Of a DNA stretch of 64,000 nt, positions 10,501 to 23,370 are shown piece by piece. Made by a program: the position numbers and the translations under genes. Below the pieces are notes generated by a model. That model was not told where the DNA came from. It searched no databases and worked only from the letters and a program-made list of their open reading frames with translations. The stretch is from Haemonchus contortus (Eukaryota > Nematoda > Chromadorea > Rhabditida > Trichostrongylidae), in contig LS997566.1 in NCBI GenBank assembly GCA_000469685.2, positions 35,322,420 through 35,386,419 on the forward strand, written 5' to 3'. How positions within the stretch are numbered: position 1 is the first letter of the stretch; each line of letters starts with the position of its first letter.

Positions 10501-13500
10501 GAATTTATAAAGAAGATTGAAAAGTTAATTTTTGCACTAGTAAAGCTAGAATTCTATATAAAACGAAGTATGTTCAAAGCAGATAGCCGGGTTCGCTATG
10601 TACTCGTCGACGCGACTCCGCCTCTCTGCTACTCTAAACACCGCCTCTCGTGGTTATCGATGGTAGCAACTGATAAAGCGATTTTCTGGGATCGCAATCA
10701 AATGTGCTTTCAAGTTGCTAGAGCTTAATGGAGGATAATTCTTTCACACTCCCCCTCCCTGCCCTTTCTCCTCTTCCGCCGCCGCTTCACTGGTCAAAGT
10801 CAATCATGGGATCGTGGGAAATGGTTTCATGTTGCCCAACACCCACACCACCATAAGTACATATCCGTGACATACACAAGTAACCAATAGTCATGTAGAC
10901 CTATCCTGAGCGCTAGATACTTCGTTCTTCTCTAGTTGGCCCCCCATCTTCCCTTCACCCAAAATTTTCGCGCTAGATGGGGTTTTGCATGAAAAATTAG
11001 CACCGGGTCACGTCAGCGGTGATTATCAGTCAAGGGATGTACTAGAGGGGGGTGGCTCCAGCTCCACTTCGCCCCTTCCGTTTCCTAAATCTTTTAGTCT
11101 TTCCTTCTCTGAGAGCGTATGGCCAGTAATAGGTTCCATTCCTCTTGACCAAATCTTGATACAGGTGGCCAACTCTTAGGACATAAGACGTTTAATTGTG
11201 ATAGAAGCCGAACTCGATCTCACGGACCAAATCACTGCAATATGTAGCAATTTGTCACTGCGCTATCTAACCCCTGCGAGGTATTTTCCATGACTACTGA
11301 TTGTACCAGAAGACCGGAGGAGCGTTGCATCTTATGATACGAAGAACAATGATCCTTGAACGGTGCCCAAATGGATCAAAGTCCAACTCAAACTCTCAAA
11401 GTCTCGAAGTCAATCGTCGCTTTCGAATAGCCCATCAATGAGCGGAGCTGAACAACGTCCGACCGTTCCACCGACATCGCGCAGCCGCAGTTCATCTGTC
11501 ACGTGATGAGTCAAAAAAGACTGACAGTTCATAATTTCCAAAAAAAAATGAAAATATTGTCATCAAAGTTCTGCTGTTGTTGTCGGTATAGCATGTAAGA
11601 GTACACAGCAAAGAACATCATCGCTCGATTTCTGACAAACTGACTGAAGAGAATGCATCGATCGAAGGAATCAATAAATCGATTACCACAACAGTAACGC
11701 CATCAGACAAGGAAACAGTTTGTACTTCTAGTTCTAAAAATGCTCATTGATTGTAAAGTGAGCAGAGCATAAATAGAATTGTTGGCAAGGCGTTGCCCCA
11801 TGCCTCTCTCCCCATTTAGGGATCATAAAAATAAGGGAAAAAAGCAAGAACAAAAGATTCTTCCAAGTGGAAAAAAACGCCAAAATTCCGGTACCAAGTA
11901 CAAATATACTGTGCAATCTCCAGGTTGCTCCGAAAAGAAAGTCGTATGCACGGCTCATCCTAAGGGAAGTTCAGGTTAGGTAGCTTCCTAGGTTCGCATC
12001 TAATGACGCCATTTTATAGGAGTTTTCCGAGTTCAGAGAAGGTAAACCAGATTCCTGTGCAAATACAGGTTTTTGTGTAATACCGTACACTACGGTTGAC
12101 AGATAAACAACATCACAGTTTCTATTTTTCAAACGAATTCTGTCGTAAATCAATAAAATGCTGGTGGTCGATCCACAACTTTCTTACTTGAGAGATAACC
12201 TGAAGACTCGATTCGAAAGTGAAATATCCTAGGGCTGGTAAACTCTGCTTTTCCTCTCGCAAAGGAGCTCATATATCCAAATTCCAAGCAGAATTGTCTG
12301 GGTTTTTACTCTTATCCTCCTGAACTAATCCTCCTCACATATCAATCGAGCAGTGCGGGAAATAGGGTTCCATTGGTCAGATAGGTATCGACTCCGAAAC
12401 CTAGCTTCTTGAAATACATGGGATAGCGGCAAGTCAATATAAGAAGCCCACATCTATTCGAGTTGAAAAAATTTTTGTAAAGAGCTTCGAAAATTTGGAG
12501 AAAACCAAAGTTATCAAGAGTTATGTACTACTTATTGATGGAAATTGCTCCAAGTTTGAGCAGCCCACGATAAATATAATAATAATAAGGCTGGATCCTA
12601 CCTAGTTTTGAGAGTTCTTTCGAAAATGGGCAAACCCTACAAAAAATAAAAAAATTAAAACAGGAAACAAATAAAAAACTGTAAAAAAAATAGGTGAAAA
12701 TTTTTTTTAAAACTACGGAAAAACGATATAAAAATCCTCGTAACCGATCCTTCCAACGCCACGTCTCTCACGTGCCATGTAGGGGAAACTGAATTATGCA
12801 AAAAATTGACAAATTCCTTTCTACCGGTATTTCTCAGTTGGCAGTCAGTTTCTCAATTAAGTCAACTGCTCATTTTATTTTTATTTTCGGAAGATAGGAA
12901 GGATAGAAGTGATATTTGGACTCATCGAAAAATTTTCTTCCCCTCATTGTACTCGGGAGATTGATTCCTTCACAAAAATTGCCGTTCCGAGAGCTTTCCA
13001 AAGGACGACAGATGACTCGATCCCAATTGTCGTCTGTGACCATTATTGAGGGGTGAAAATGTGGTATACGGTAAAATACGATAGCTAATCAATGTCGATC
13101 GTTTTGCTCATTGTTCTCCCATTCCCGAACAGCTTTCATGGAGTTCGGTGTGCACCCATGAACGTGCAGAATTCGAGAAATGTCCGGTAATTCATTATTA
13201 TCGACTGGCGTCATTGTGAACGCGAGAAGAGAAGCGCAGCCTCGTGATAAATTGCCAACTCGACTTTTATTTCCTCGAAAGAAGCTCATTTGTCCTTCCC
13301 GAGTAGTGGCAGGATTAGTCTTCAATATAATCCTTCTAATCACTCACAAGTTCACTCACTTGCCCAGTTCTGCTTTGAGAGATACCGGGTACAGGTAAAA
13401 GGAATAGATCATAGGAGCAACTGCATGAAGTATAATAAGGATGAAATCGTCAAGTAAAAGAATAAAAAAGGGAGGTTTTGAAAGTCGATTGATCGCTTTT

Positions 13501-15559
13501 CCGGGGTACGCCATGCATTCAACTTCTTCCATAAATTGTAATAGGGGATTCCTCAACCTTACGTAGAGACTAGCCGGTTCAATGTTTTGACCTTCCCACG
13601 TAAATCTCTGTTACTCGACAAATACCTCAGATGAGTGAAAAGCTCAGAAAAGGATATGACTGGCGTGCCATGGTAACGATAACATGGGAAATTCTGGCAC
13701 TCTTGTTACAAAGTAAATAGAAATAAAAAGTGAAATTTTTTTTTGTTTTACATCATTTTGCTGTACCCTCACTCCGTGACTCTATTTAGGATCCAGAGGA
13801 CGTTTTGATACCTATTTACTCTATATGTACGACAACTTCTGTGATTAGCCGATGGACAAATCAGCGCTTTTACTCACCACACAAACCTGTATCAATTGTC
13901 TAAATTGATATTTTTTATATCGATAGTGCATGGGTTAAAGAGCAAGGGACGGCTGGAAACACAAACACGGGTTTTAGTTCATATGATGACAACATTTTGC
14001 CCTCAATTCGCCATCCTTGTAGAAGCTTGGCACCATTCAACCAACCCCAAGAAAATAAAGGGCTCAGATATTGGATTACCGGCTAAAGATGAAAATCTCC
14101 CAATATGAGCCACGCATACGCAAATAAAGGCGGATTGTTTCACCTTTGACAAGCATTGAAGGGAAGTGAGAGGCTTATCGAGGCTTGTATTATGCCTCTC
14201 ACCGGCCTCTGAAGTCTGCTTACGTCAAAGCACTACTCTTCCATATATCTTTCAAATTTGCCAAAAACAAATTTACACGGGAGTCACCAACTCCTTACTC
14301 TATCCTATTATTAGAGCATTTCAGTCCCTCTTTAATTTATTCCTGATAACCCGCTTCCCTTGGAGGCTCTGTATTTGCTACTTGATCCCAACGTGTCGTA
14401 TTCATCCAGGTGCCCTTCAAAGAAAAATTCGGGTGCGACCCAGAATAGAAAACTATAGGAAAAGGTTTTATAGCATTCTCCAAACCTTTTTCAGCCCCAC
14501 TCCCAGCCCCAGACTTAACTCTCTGAGGGGTAGAGGTAGGTGGGAAATAAAGAAGAAGTCATGACGTGTCGGAAGGCTTCAGAAGAACCGAAGAAGGTCC
14601 GAGTTGGGAGGAGCTGATGGAAGGAGTAATCGAAAAAGAAGCACATCTTCGTCCAAGGAACGTCCTACAAGGAATATTGATATCAGATATCCAAAATTGG
14701 AAAGTTCTTGGCCGGTTAGACGAAAAAGCAGATAGGTCCCAGAGGTAACTGTGGTGTCGGTGGTGGAGGCGAGGAGGTTGCAGGATAAAGTGTATGAGAG
14801 TGTGCGAACGACGAAACAAAAGTCCTCCCAATCCACAACAGAAGCCACAGCCTGCCAAAGACTTGCCGACTGATCGATAGTCTTTTTACATTGATTAATT
14901 AGAAACGCGTGGTTAGGCAGACCATGGCGAAAGAGCAAGTGAATCACGGAGATTTCTCGGCAAACCCTGAAAGAAATTCGTAACGAATCACCTGGCCGTT
15001 GCAGCCTCCCGAAATTGCACCCCTTGGGGCGACGAACGAAGGTGCAAGGCTGAGCTGGAAGGAGGAGGAGGAGGTGAATAATTGAAAACTGATCAATTAC
15101 AAGAGGGGAAAAACGGTGGAATGACAACGATAACGCTACCTGATGGTAAAGCTACCCACCTGATTTCCGTTCTGGTATGTTCCCACGCAAAAATATCGGT
15201 GCTTTTATGCTCCCAGGCGAATATGCTACCAATCAGCTGACTTGGAGGGAAGGATGATTTACTTGGCTTTGGTATCGGTTCAGGAATTTGATCACGAGAT
15301 CATACGTGGATAGCCGAGCCATTTGGCTTAATCCCTCCTCCGCCCACCAACACTTGCGCTTGAAATTTATTATGAGTAAGAGTCATAATTAAATAATCCA
15401 TAAAAACGTGATTCGGGTGCGTCATAGCCTTATTACGGTATCCTATCAGTGTCGCCAATAAAAGGAAGAAGTTTCGAGCATTAACCCGCCTTAACATTGC
15501 AATTCCATTCAAGTCTATAGAATGATTCGCTGTGGTCAGTCGATTTTCCAGTCAACGCT
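10501..15559. other. No gene recognised across about 5 kb
   Basis: The longest ORF is a minus-strand run of 182 codons (14579-15127), overlapped by plus-strand ORFs. It is rich in Ser, Leu and Phe, has no domain I recognise and has no splice context. AT-rich tracts occur near 12590-12760 and 13730-13760. A SINE-like GCCATGCATTCAACTTCTTC scrap lies at about 13510. I see no intact element ends here. Confidence 0.4.
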
Positions 15560-15569
15560 AATATCCTTC

Positions 15570-15720
15570 CAGATGAGTCCGGTACCAGATAACCGACCCT
15601 GGAGGGATGGATGGCTTAGTTGGCTCAGGTGAATATCGATCCGGGATTCGAACCCGTGACTATGTGAGCGTGGTATTGGTCCACATGCTACTATACCATC
15701 TCCTCCCACTTCGCTTATAG
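15570..15720 (-). mobile_element. SINE head and body, minus strand
   Basis: On the minus strand the B box reads GGGTTCGAATCCC and the A-box region TGGTATAGTAGCATG, about 40 bp apart. The next body block follows (CCATCCATCCCTCCAGGGTC, then TTATCTGGTACCGGACTCAT). The 3' body is missing, so the copy is truncated there. Confidence 0.75.
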
Positions 15721-17046
15721 GTTATAGTAAACTCATGAAAGTTTCTATTGGAGAAGCTCCGAAGAGTATGATCAGAATGATGTACCAAGTAAGGGAAATG
15801 ATATCAAAAAACCAAAAGTAGATGGATGCAATATCTATCGTAAACAAAAGCAACCTAACTCGACCACTGGGGCTTTCCCCTTCATCTATGATACCGTTTT
15901 CAGTGTCCGGAGTCGTATGGAGGTGGAAATCAGCACATACCCAATTTCGTACCGTAATCCGGATCTAATGATTTTGAATGGTAAAAAAATCCAGTAAAAA
16001 AATATGATGGTAGTATGTGAAAGTGGTATGAAGTGATAAACAAATCGTGGTAAGAACACGAACTCATAGTGATTTGTAGCGTCTCCGACCCCCACATCGT
16101 TTGTCTACAGAACGTCTGGGAATGAGGCAAAATCAGGGCAAGGTGATTGATAGTGAATGTCAATGCGGGGGATAGTAGGATGTGATAGTATGGTAGGAAC
16201 AATGGTTCCTCCTATTATGAAACAAAAATGAAACATCAACAACAAATCTACTAAGTACTTGAATTAAAAGGATGGATACATGTAATTGGAGAGAAAATGG
16301 AGTTTTGTTTAGCAGCGAATGAGAAGCTGAGCGCAGCCATAGCGGTTAGCCACGTGATCGTCACCACCGATTGAAATCAATCATGCTCGAAGAATTTTGC
16401 GCTTATTCACAGAAAACGATGAGAATAAAAGAGGAATTCTCCAAGAAAAAGAAAGGAGTCACTTCGAGAATTTCAACAGCTAAATCGATTCGAATTTAGA
16501 TATATAGATGGATTCAGGAGAAGCTATTTCACAGTGCAGTTGAATATCAAAGAGATGGTATTCAAGTTGATTTGGCATAAAGAAAAGATCGCTTCCGCAG
16601 AATACCTCCGCTACTAGAAGATTAGGAGCTCACAAAATTGTGAGCCTTGTGATATAATAAAACTATCCAGGCTTTCCATCCTTGAAGCACTTCAAAGCTC
16701 ACCTTGGCCGGACTCAGAATAGTAGAACCTTTTTAAAAAAAGCTAAAAAATTTTTTTCGAGAAACTCAATTTTTCTGGGCCAATTGGGGCACCCTGATGT
16801 ATCGCTTTGTATTTTGAGAATAAGTAGCACCTTGACGGTGCGAACAATTCTCTGCGCAATGCTAATTTGCTGCTTCTGATACATTATATATTCAGATATC
16901 TCTATCTATTATTAATTACCGACTTTATCAGCCTTTTTCTAACTGTTCATTTATGTTTTACGAAAATTTTTACTGAGTCTAATTTTCATCACTATGAATT
17001 CTAGACACTTCTATGAAAAAAATACAAGCATAAGAAAGTTTCAGGC
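15721..17046. other. No gene recognised
   Basis: Short AT-rich ORFs only. No supported exon or element. Confidence 0.45.
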
Positions 17047-17502
17047 TCAGGTGATACCAACCGCCCAAACTGCATGGGCGTGACTGCCTGGTAACACCCA
17101 AGTTTGTTGTGGGGATGTCACCTTTACTAAAATTGAATGAACAGATATGAACATGTCAATGATGGACGTGTTATTTGTGAACGTGTGTGGGCGGTCCAAG
17201 ACAACCCCGCCCACATGCTTTCGAGGACCGGATAAGTCGGCTTTTACAGAGTTAGGATGACGGAAATCAAACTCGATCCTCAGTGATCTGATTGGTCCGA
17301 ATCCGTCGGAGTCATTAAGTGTTGGTGTACTGTGCACGTCAGCAGAGAGCAAAGTGTATAGTCTCGTTAGGTGACGATAAATTACGTCCGAAAGATTCAC
17401 GGTGCAAACATTGCATTCACCGTCGGCGCCGTCGGCGCACACAAAGACAATCTGATTCGCAACATTTGCTTTTGTCTTATCAACGAGGAAAAAATTGTAC
17501 AA
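17047..17502 (-). CDS. Open reading frame of unknown nature
   Basis: A 151-codon minus-strand frame runs from ATG to stop. Its composition is fairly balanced (VFVCADGADGECNVC near the start, SGPRKHVGGVVLDRPHTF in the middle), which is less biased than most ORFs nearby. I recognise no domain, no signal peptide and no convincing splice sites. It may be an exon of an unseen gene, an old element ORF, or chance. Confidence 0.2.
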   Translation of the reverse strand: MYNFFLVDKTKANVANQIVFVCADGADGECNVCTVNLSDVIYRHLTRLYTLLSADVHSTPTLNDSDGFGPIRSLRIEFDFRHPNSVKADLSGPRKHVGGVVLDRPHTFTNNTSIIDMFISVHSILVKVTSPQQTWVLPGSHAHAVWAVGIT

Positions 17503-20145
17503 AATTTACTTAACTGATGTTATAAAGGATTAGTTGATCAGGGCGGTTCAGTGACTATGGATTGGGCCATGCTTTCTACTACCACCCAGTAGCGCAAATT
17601 AATTTGGATGGGCCTTCCGGGTTCGGGTATCCTAGAGCAAGTGGTGCTTTTTATGTAGGAACAAATTAAGGTAATTAAGGATTGCTTCACTACAATTCAG
17701 GCACGATGCAACCCTCTGGTCCTTCCCTCTACGTACCCCCCTCGACTGGATCCCTAGCATTCCCCTAGGTAATCTATGGTTACGATCTTTCCTTTCCATT
17801 TCAATCTGCCCCCCCCCTCCCCCTCGCCCCACTCCCTCCGACCCTCCTCGGCCTCCCAATACTTTTTTCACTACAAATTCTTATTTTGAAGCTTGGTAGC
17901 CCAAGTTCTGGTCTGACCTCTGATCAACGGGTAGCCTGTCCTTTACGGTCATGGGAGCTGTCCGTCACCATCAAAAGAATCAACATGCACTTGTTGAAAT
18001 GCACGTGAAACCTCCTGAGCTACTATAAAACAGAACGATCGGGTCAATATTTAAGCTCTATCGATTAATGGTAGGTCCTGAGTGGAAATAAGAAAGGAGG
18101 AGATGATCAGAGAGTTATTACGTGAGCTTTGAGGGGAAGATATAGGCTGAAGAGGAAAAGCACGTCTCAGAATAACATCGGTCGGCAACAAATCTTCAAA
18201 ACGGCTGCCGTCTAAAGAAACTGAAATATTATCATGCGCATCGACTATTAATCACGCCCGCTATCCTCGGGTTACACTACACGACACAACTGTGAAGTAG
18301 ACATTAATTTTTATTGATCGATATTGATTGCGGGAGATAAGAGAGAAAGGAGAAGACATCGATTTCAAAGCAAATTTGGTGGCAGGTGACAGAATGAGAA
18401 GTGGCATTCGCTAAAGTTCTGAATTATATTCATAGAAAATAATTTTAAAAAATCTGAATGCGACGAGAATGTAGATTTATACCCAAATCCGCAACCAGTG
18501 AGTTATAGGAGGTTTTCCCGCGACTGCGGTCGCGTTGCGGCTTACCAACGTCTTAACTTCGAATGACGCCTTAACTCATCTTGTTCTGCCAATTTACTGA
18601 AGGAGTGACGCGGCTGTACTTCTAGGAACGCCACCCCCCCCCCCCCCCCTCTCTGGATTACTCGAAAATCGTCAAGCTCATTCAACACCCAATTCTCGAT
18701 TACTGTGGTTCTTTGGGGAATTACTCTATCGATTAGCGTAGATCAATCTGTAGCGCAGAAAATGTGCTGATTTACATTAATTCACAATGATATACGTCAA
18801 ATTATAGCACCGCCTAGGTTATTCGGAGGAATACAAAAAAATTCAAGGCTGATCAAAGGGCTTGGATAGAGTTTGATGGAAATACCATTATGACTCCTCA
18901 GTGGCTCTAACAAAGTGAACAGAAGACGATTGTATGGCGCAGCCAGCATTTATTGGGAATTTCAAATTTCGAGATGAAGTAGCATTGAATAAAGAAAGCT
19001 TCATTAATCACTTCAAACAAAAACTCAGCGTCGGTCTGGCTATAAATTACCGGGTAAAAAAGCCAATTACCGTATTCTAATTTACCGTAATCTCAGGTAA
19101 AATAACCAATCCATGGTCAGAAAAGATTAATTCCAAAATTAGGGCTCACAGAGCCATTCTTTCAGGAATCATGCTCTCTCAGAAGAAATATATGAAAAAA
19201 TCCTTCAAAAAAAAAAGAGGAATGGTTGGCTAGAAATCGTGAATAGCGTTTTTTCAACTGGCTGTGAGCAATCGATTGTCGGATTGCGAATCGATTGATG
19301 GCTAACTCTGATAGTATCATTGCATCGATGTGGTGGGAGAAAAGCGAGCACGAAGCGTTTTGCGCTTCGCTTGGGTGATTAATGTTCAAGCAGCGAGGGC
19401 AAGAACAGCCGAGAGACTCGTAAAAAGCTCAGAGCAGCGGAAGACAAGCCATCACCATCACTGCAAGTCTCAGCCGTTCGTGGCTGGCTCTGAGCCATAT
19501 CAGAAGCACCAGGCCTTCAATGAGAAAATTGGTAGTATGTTCACCACGAGAAGCCCAGAGGGGGCAGATCCTGCTCACATGACATTCTCCCACACAACGG
19601 CCACGCCTCTTAACCTAGAGCCATCAAGTAGCGCAGAAACTTTGAGACTGGTTCAACGAATCTGAGACCCAACAGAAGCTGGTGAGAGTAGTGAAAGTGT
19701 AGTCAAGGAGAATGGGAGGGCAAACTGTGTGATAGCTCTCGAGGGATGAGTCTGAACTTGCCCATGTGCTACTGATTCCGCTTCAATTGCCTCCGAAACC
19801 CTGAATGTCAGCGAATAGTCAAATACGCATAGGATCCCGGAACGAATTCGATTGAAGCCCTTCACCATTTCTTGTAATTTCCATACAGTGGACAAGGCAC
19901 ACTACGATGGAAGTATGACATTACTAAAATGGGAACCACCCACGGCTATGTTCCTGATCCCTAGGACACCCGCTACAGTGATGTCATTTCCCAGGATTCC
20001 AGCCTCAACCTCAACAAGTTGGAACGACTATGCAGGCCGAATGAGCTCTATAAAGTGGGTAAAACAGCGGAACACCTACCTATTCTCTAAGAGAATGAAG
20101 TCAAAACTTCTGACATCGATCAAACTCAGCCTGGGATGCCCCTGA
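17503..20145. other. No gene recognised; includes a C homopolymer
   Basis: A run of 19 C lies at about 18632-18650 within CCACCCC...CTCTCTGG. Another C/T-rich stretch is at 17800-17850. Plus-strand ORFs at 19330-19665 and 19852-20145 have no recognised domain. Confidence 0.45.
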
Positions 20146-20149
20146 TTTC

Positions 20150-20272
20150 TACTTCTAATCAGAATTGTAACGATAGTTTCATTACGTATGTGGCCTATTC
20201 AATGAATTGCGGTGGTAACCCTAGGTACAAGCCATTATCCTCCCAGGCAACTCTGGTACCATTTAACTCACC
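20150..20272 (-). mobile_element. SINE body fragment, minus strand
   Basis: The reverse complement of the SINE body is visible: AATTGTAACGATAG, GTGGCCTATTCAATGAATTG, CGGTGGTAACCCTAGGTACA, CCTCCCAGGCAACTCTGG. It stops at the C-rich tract that follows, so the head is missing. Confidence 0.65.
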
Positions 20273-20320
20273 ACCACCCTCCCCCCCACCCCCCCCCCCC
20301 CCTCCCCCCACCCCAAAGTA
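20262..20320. repeat. C-rich low-complexity tract
   Basis: About 55 bp of nearly pure C with CCACC and CCTCC units directly follow the truncated SINE. The proline-rich ORFs across it are artefacts. Confidence 0.85.
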
Positions 20321-21055
20321 TAGAATGCTTGGATGGCATGGGTAAGTATGAATGGGAATGCGAACTTCAACCATGCGTATGTTACTTTCTACAACATAAC
20401 TGGCAGTATTTTAATTTCAGTACAGAAAGGTAGTCCATCAATGAAGGAGCGTTCCTGGCGTAGCCATGTAGGGTGGCCAATGAGCTGAACCAGAGTTCTG
20501 CGGTCAGACAATCCCGGACAATAAATCCGATGGTCCCCATCCATCCAATATAAGGCTTATCTGCCATGAATCGACGATTAAGAGTACAAAATTCTTCATT
20601 CGTCATAGGCAAAGATTAATAAGTAATGAATCTATGATTAGGAGAGAAATGCAGTCAGTTGCCGAAGAATGACGTCAAAATTGAAATAGCTCCACGGAAT
20701 AATAGATTGATTCTGAAAATAACAATTACCGTAAGAATGGAGCCTAGGAAAATGTAATCAACTCTAACATTTCGTTACAGTAAGCCAAACAAAGTTTCCT
20801 ACTTCGTCGCTCTTAATAGACGTTCTGAACCACATTCAACTTTCACGCCCTGTTTTGTATTCAGTGTTCTCATTTTTTTTAGCTCAGTAGCTGATCCAGT
20901 AGAATTTGATCGTCTGGCCCACACAAGAGAAAATCATCGCTTGGGTCACCACACTACTGAAAAACGCTGAATCGGCCCTGGCATGCGCCATGCATTCCAC
21001 CCTCGTTCTATGTAGAACTACGTATTCACCTCGATGCTGCTCTGTTATCTTTAAA
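20321..21055. other. No gene recognised
   Basis: A GCATGCGCCATGCATTCCAC block near 20978 resembles the SINE 3' end on the minus strand but is isolated. No other feature is seen. Confidence 0.4.
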
Positions 21056-21059
21056 GCAT

Positions 21060-21410
21060 TATTAGTGTTGTTATTATTATTAATTATTACTATTGCTATT
21101 GCTGTTATTACAAAGGATAAAGTTCTCGGCATAAATCAATACCGTCTGAGGGATGCGCCCCGGACTCGACTTCCATTCAGAATCGTAGTGGCGGAATGAG
21201 TGCGTATGCGGCCTATACAATGACTTGCGGTGGCCAGCCGATGTACAAGTCAGTGCTTCTATCCTCCCAGACAAGTCTGGTACCAATTATCGACCCCAGA
21301 GGGATGGAAGGCTTGGTTGGCCTGGGCGGGCACCCATCCGGGATTCGAGCCCCGGACCGTGGGGGTGATATATTGCGCCACTTGCCACTACAACACCACC
21401 GCCCGCTGTT
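21060..21410 (-). mobile_element. Complete tRNA-derived SINE with trinucleotide tail, minus strand
   Basis: This is the best copy for defining the family. On the minus strand it starts GGCGGTGGTGTTGTAGTGGC and has a B-box region GGGGCTCGAATCCC. The body follows with CCAACCAAGCCTTCC, CAGACTTGTCTGGGAGGATA, CGGCTGGCCACCGCAAGTCA and GGAAGTCGAGTCCGGGGCG. It ends GCCGAGAACTTTATCC and then runs into an ATT/ACT-type trinucleotide tail (21060-21115). A simple 3' tail is typical of SINEs mobilised by a LINE, but the partner LINE is not identified. Confidence 0.85.
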
Positions 21411-21610
21411 ATTAATACTGTTAATATTGCTATAGAAACTACAATAAGGTGACGCCAATTCAAATTTATTACTATTACTATCACTACTACATATTGTTAG
21501 TGCCGCTAGCGGAAATATTATTATTTACTATTCTTTTTATTGTTCCTACTACTATTACCATTCAATTGTCATTAACATTATTATTTTTAATATTTGCTGA
21601 AACATCCATT
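21411..21610. repeat. ATT/ACT trinucleotide-rich tract
   Basis: Imperfect runs of TTATTACTATTAC, ACTACTAC and ATTATTATTT lie immediately outside the 5' side of the minus-strand SINE, mirroring the trinucleotide tail on its other side. Confidence 0.6.
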
Positions 21611-22235
21611 TCTGAACCGACACTCTGAAATAATGAGAGTGGTATGATACCATTTAAAGGATCCCACAACGCTGGGGCCTAAAACTTTCGGATCGTTCTA
21701 ACGAAATGCGCCCGGAACCACTGCGCCACCTTATTTGATTAAAGAGATTTCGGTATTGAAAACTGTAATAACTATAAGAATCTTATATGACAAATACGTA
21801 AACAAGAGTAAACATTCACTAGTAGTAGGCCGTAATGTAAACAACAGAATAAAAACATCAACAAAATGGAATGTACCGATGAAACGAACGAATTGTTGGA
21901 CTTTTATTAATAGCGTTCCATACGCGATCATTCCTTAATTTTATGGCATTTATAATATGGCCCGTGAGATGACGATCGGTGTATGCTGCCCCTTGTGATC
22001 GAAATTTGTTACGGAAAACCGGTTACGAAAGCAACCAAGACGAAAAGAAAAACGTGTTAATTTGAGAGATTAGAACATCGACTATTTGTGTCAGAATAAA
22101 CTATCTTCCCAGAATAATCTGCTCAGAGACGGGCGAAAGGTAGTAAGAGTTTAGAGGGAGGATAAGGAAAAAAGCGAGAAAGTCAGCAAAGATTCAGAAT
22201 CGCTTCTCACTTTAGCACTACACGCTTCTAAGATT
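21611..22235. other. No gene recognised
   Basis: Short overlapping ORFs only. A CACTGCGCCACCTTATTTG at about 21720 recalls the SINE head but is isolated. Confidence 0.4.
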
Positions 22236-22813
22236 AAAGGCACAGTTCACGATAATTTTGGGCAGCCCAGATTATGATGAAAAATGGAAGACAAGGTCGA
22301 AACTAGTGCGATGAAGGTGAAGAAAGTGCGTGCATCGGTGTTTCTAAAGTGAAAAAAGGCTTCGAAAAACCATTAGAAAGGGGGCTGGACGAGAAAGAGA
22401 TCAGAAAAATGAAGAAGAGTGAGGTGTTTGGACGAGCTATACAATGTGTCTCATTGCGTACGTGTGGGTCCTGGTGCGAACAAAAGACAATGGTAAGCGA
22501 AAATTCATTCACTTAGAAGCATAAACAAACAAAAAAAGGCCCAGTAACAGCAGAAGTAGCCCATCTTTCTCAGCCCCTAGGAGTAGGAAATTAAATAAGG
22601 GGTCGCAGCAGCAAAAAGAAAAACAGAGGAAAAAAATGGAAAAAAAACATCGCCTTATCACTCGGCGATCAGCTGATTGTGTGTGGGTCCTAGAAAGAAT
22701 AGTTGCAATCTGTATTGTCTCGACACTCGTCTGACGTAATGCCGTGACATCGATCGAGAGGCGGGGAAGCCATTGACGTTCACGCCCATTGAATTATGGT
22801 GAACTGTGCCTTT
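22236..22813. mobile_element. MITE, subfamily A
   Basis: The left end is TTAAAGGCACAGTTCACGAT and the right end ATGGTGAACTGTGCCTTTAA, in inverted orientation. Length is 578 bp. The interior (GGGGGCTGGACGAG, TTTGGACGAGCTATACAATG, GATCAGCTGATTGTGTGTGG, TGTCTCGACACTCGTCTG) is shared almost throughout with the copy at 24473. No coding capacity is evident. The flanking target duplication is unclear because the ends are themselves TTTAAA-like. Confidence 0.8.
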
Positions 22814-23109
22814 AAATGTACGAAGACCAAAGACCTGAGGAAACATATACTTCATTTTTCGCCCTTTCAGGGTCAATTGAATTGTAGATTCACAAAAAAT
22901 GCATGGAAAACGAAGAAAATAAATAAAACGTCTGGGATCCAAATGAGGACACTTTCCGGCGGAGACTAGAGGGCAATGACAAGATTTGGAATATCGATTA
23001 CGGATGCTTGGTGGCCTCGTAGATCAAGAGACCACGTGAAACTGCTCAAGTTCAGCTGCGAGTACTAGTATGCTAATAAGCAGGTGTAATAGAATCATAA
23101 CAAGTCTTA

Positions 23110-23370
23110 GACTTTGATCAATATTGTTTTCGGAATGCGCCACGTCTTCTGTTTCCATTGAGAACGGTGCATTCTTTGAATGCATATTTGTCCTGAGCAA
23201 TGGATCACGGTGACCAGCCAGAGCAATGATTCAACCCCTCTCAAACGAATCTGGTACAAAGGGACCCCAGAACGACAAAAAAAATGGTTGGTCGGGTTAG
23301 GGGTATCATTAAAGGATCCGACCCACGTACAATGAATGCATGTGGGATGCCCCATTCGGGACTACCCCTC
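23110..23370 (-). mobile_element. SINE, degenerate, minus strand
   Basis: Reverse-strand SINE blocks: GGAATGCGCCACGTCTTCTG, AGAACGGTGCATTCTTTGAA, GGTGACCAGCCAG, AATCTGGTACAAAGGGACCC and GGTTGGTCGGGTTAGGGGTA. Both promoter boxes are decayed. Confidence 0.6.

Noticed and set aside
14579..15127. 182-codon minus-strand ORF
   Set aside because: Opposed by plus-strand ORFs, compositionally biased, no domain and no splice context.
20136..20433. Proline-rich proteins
   Set aside because: Translation of the C-rich tract next to a truncated SINE.
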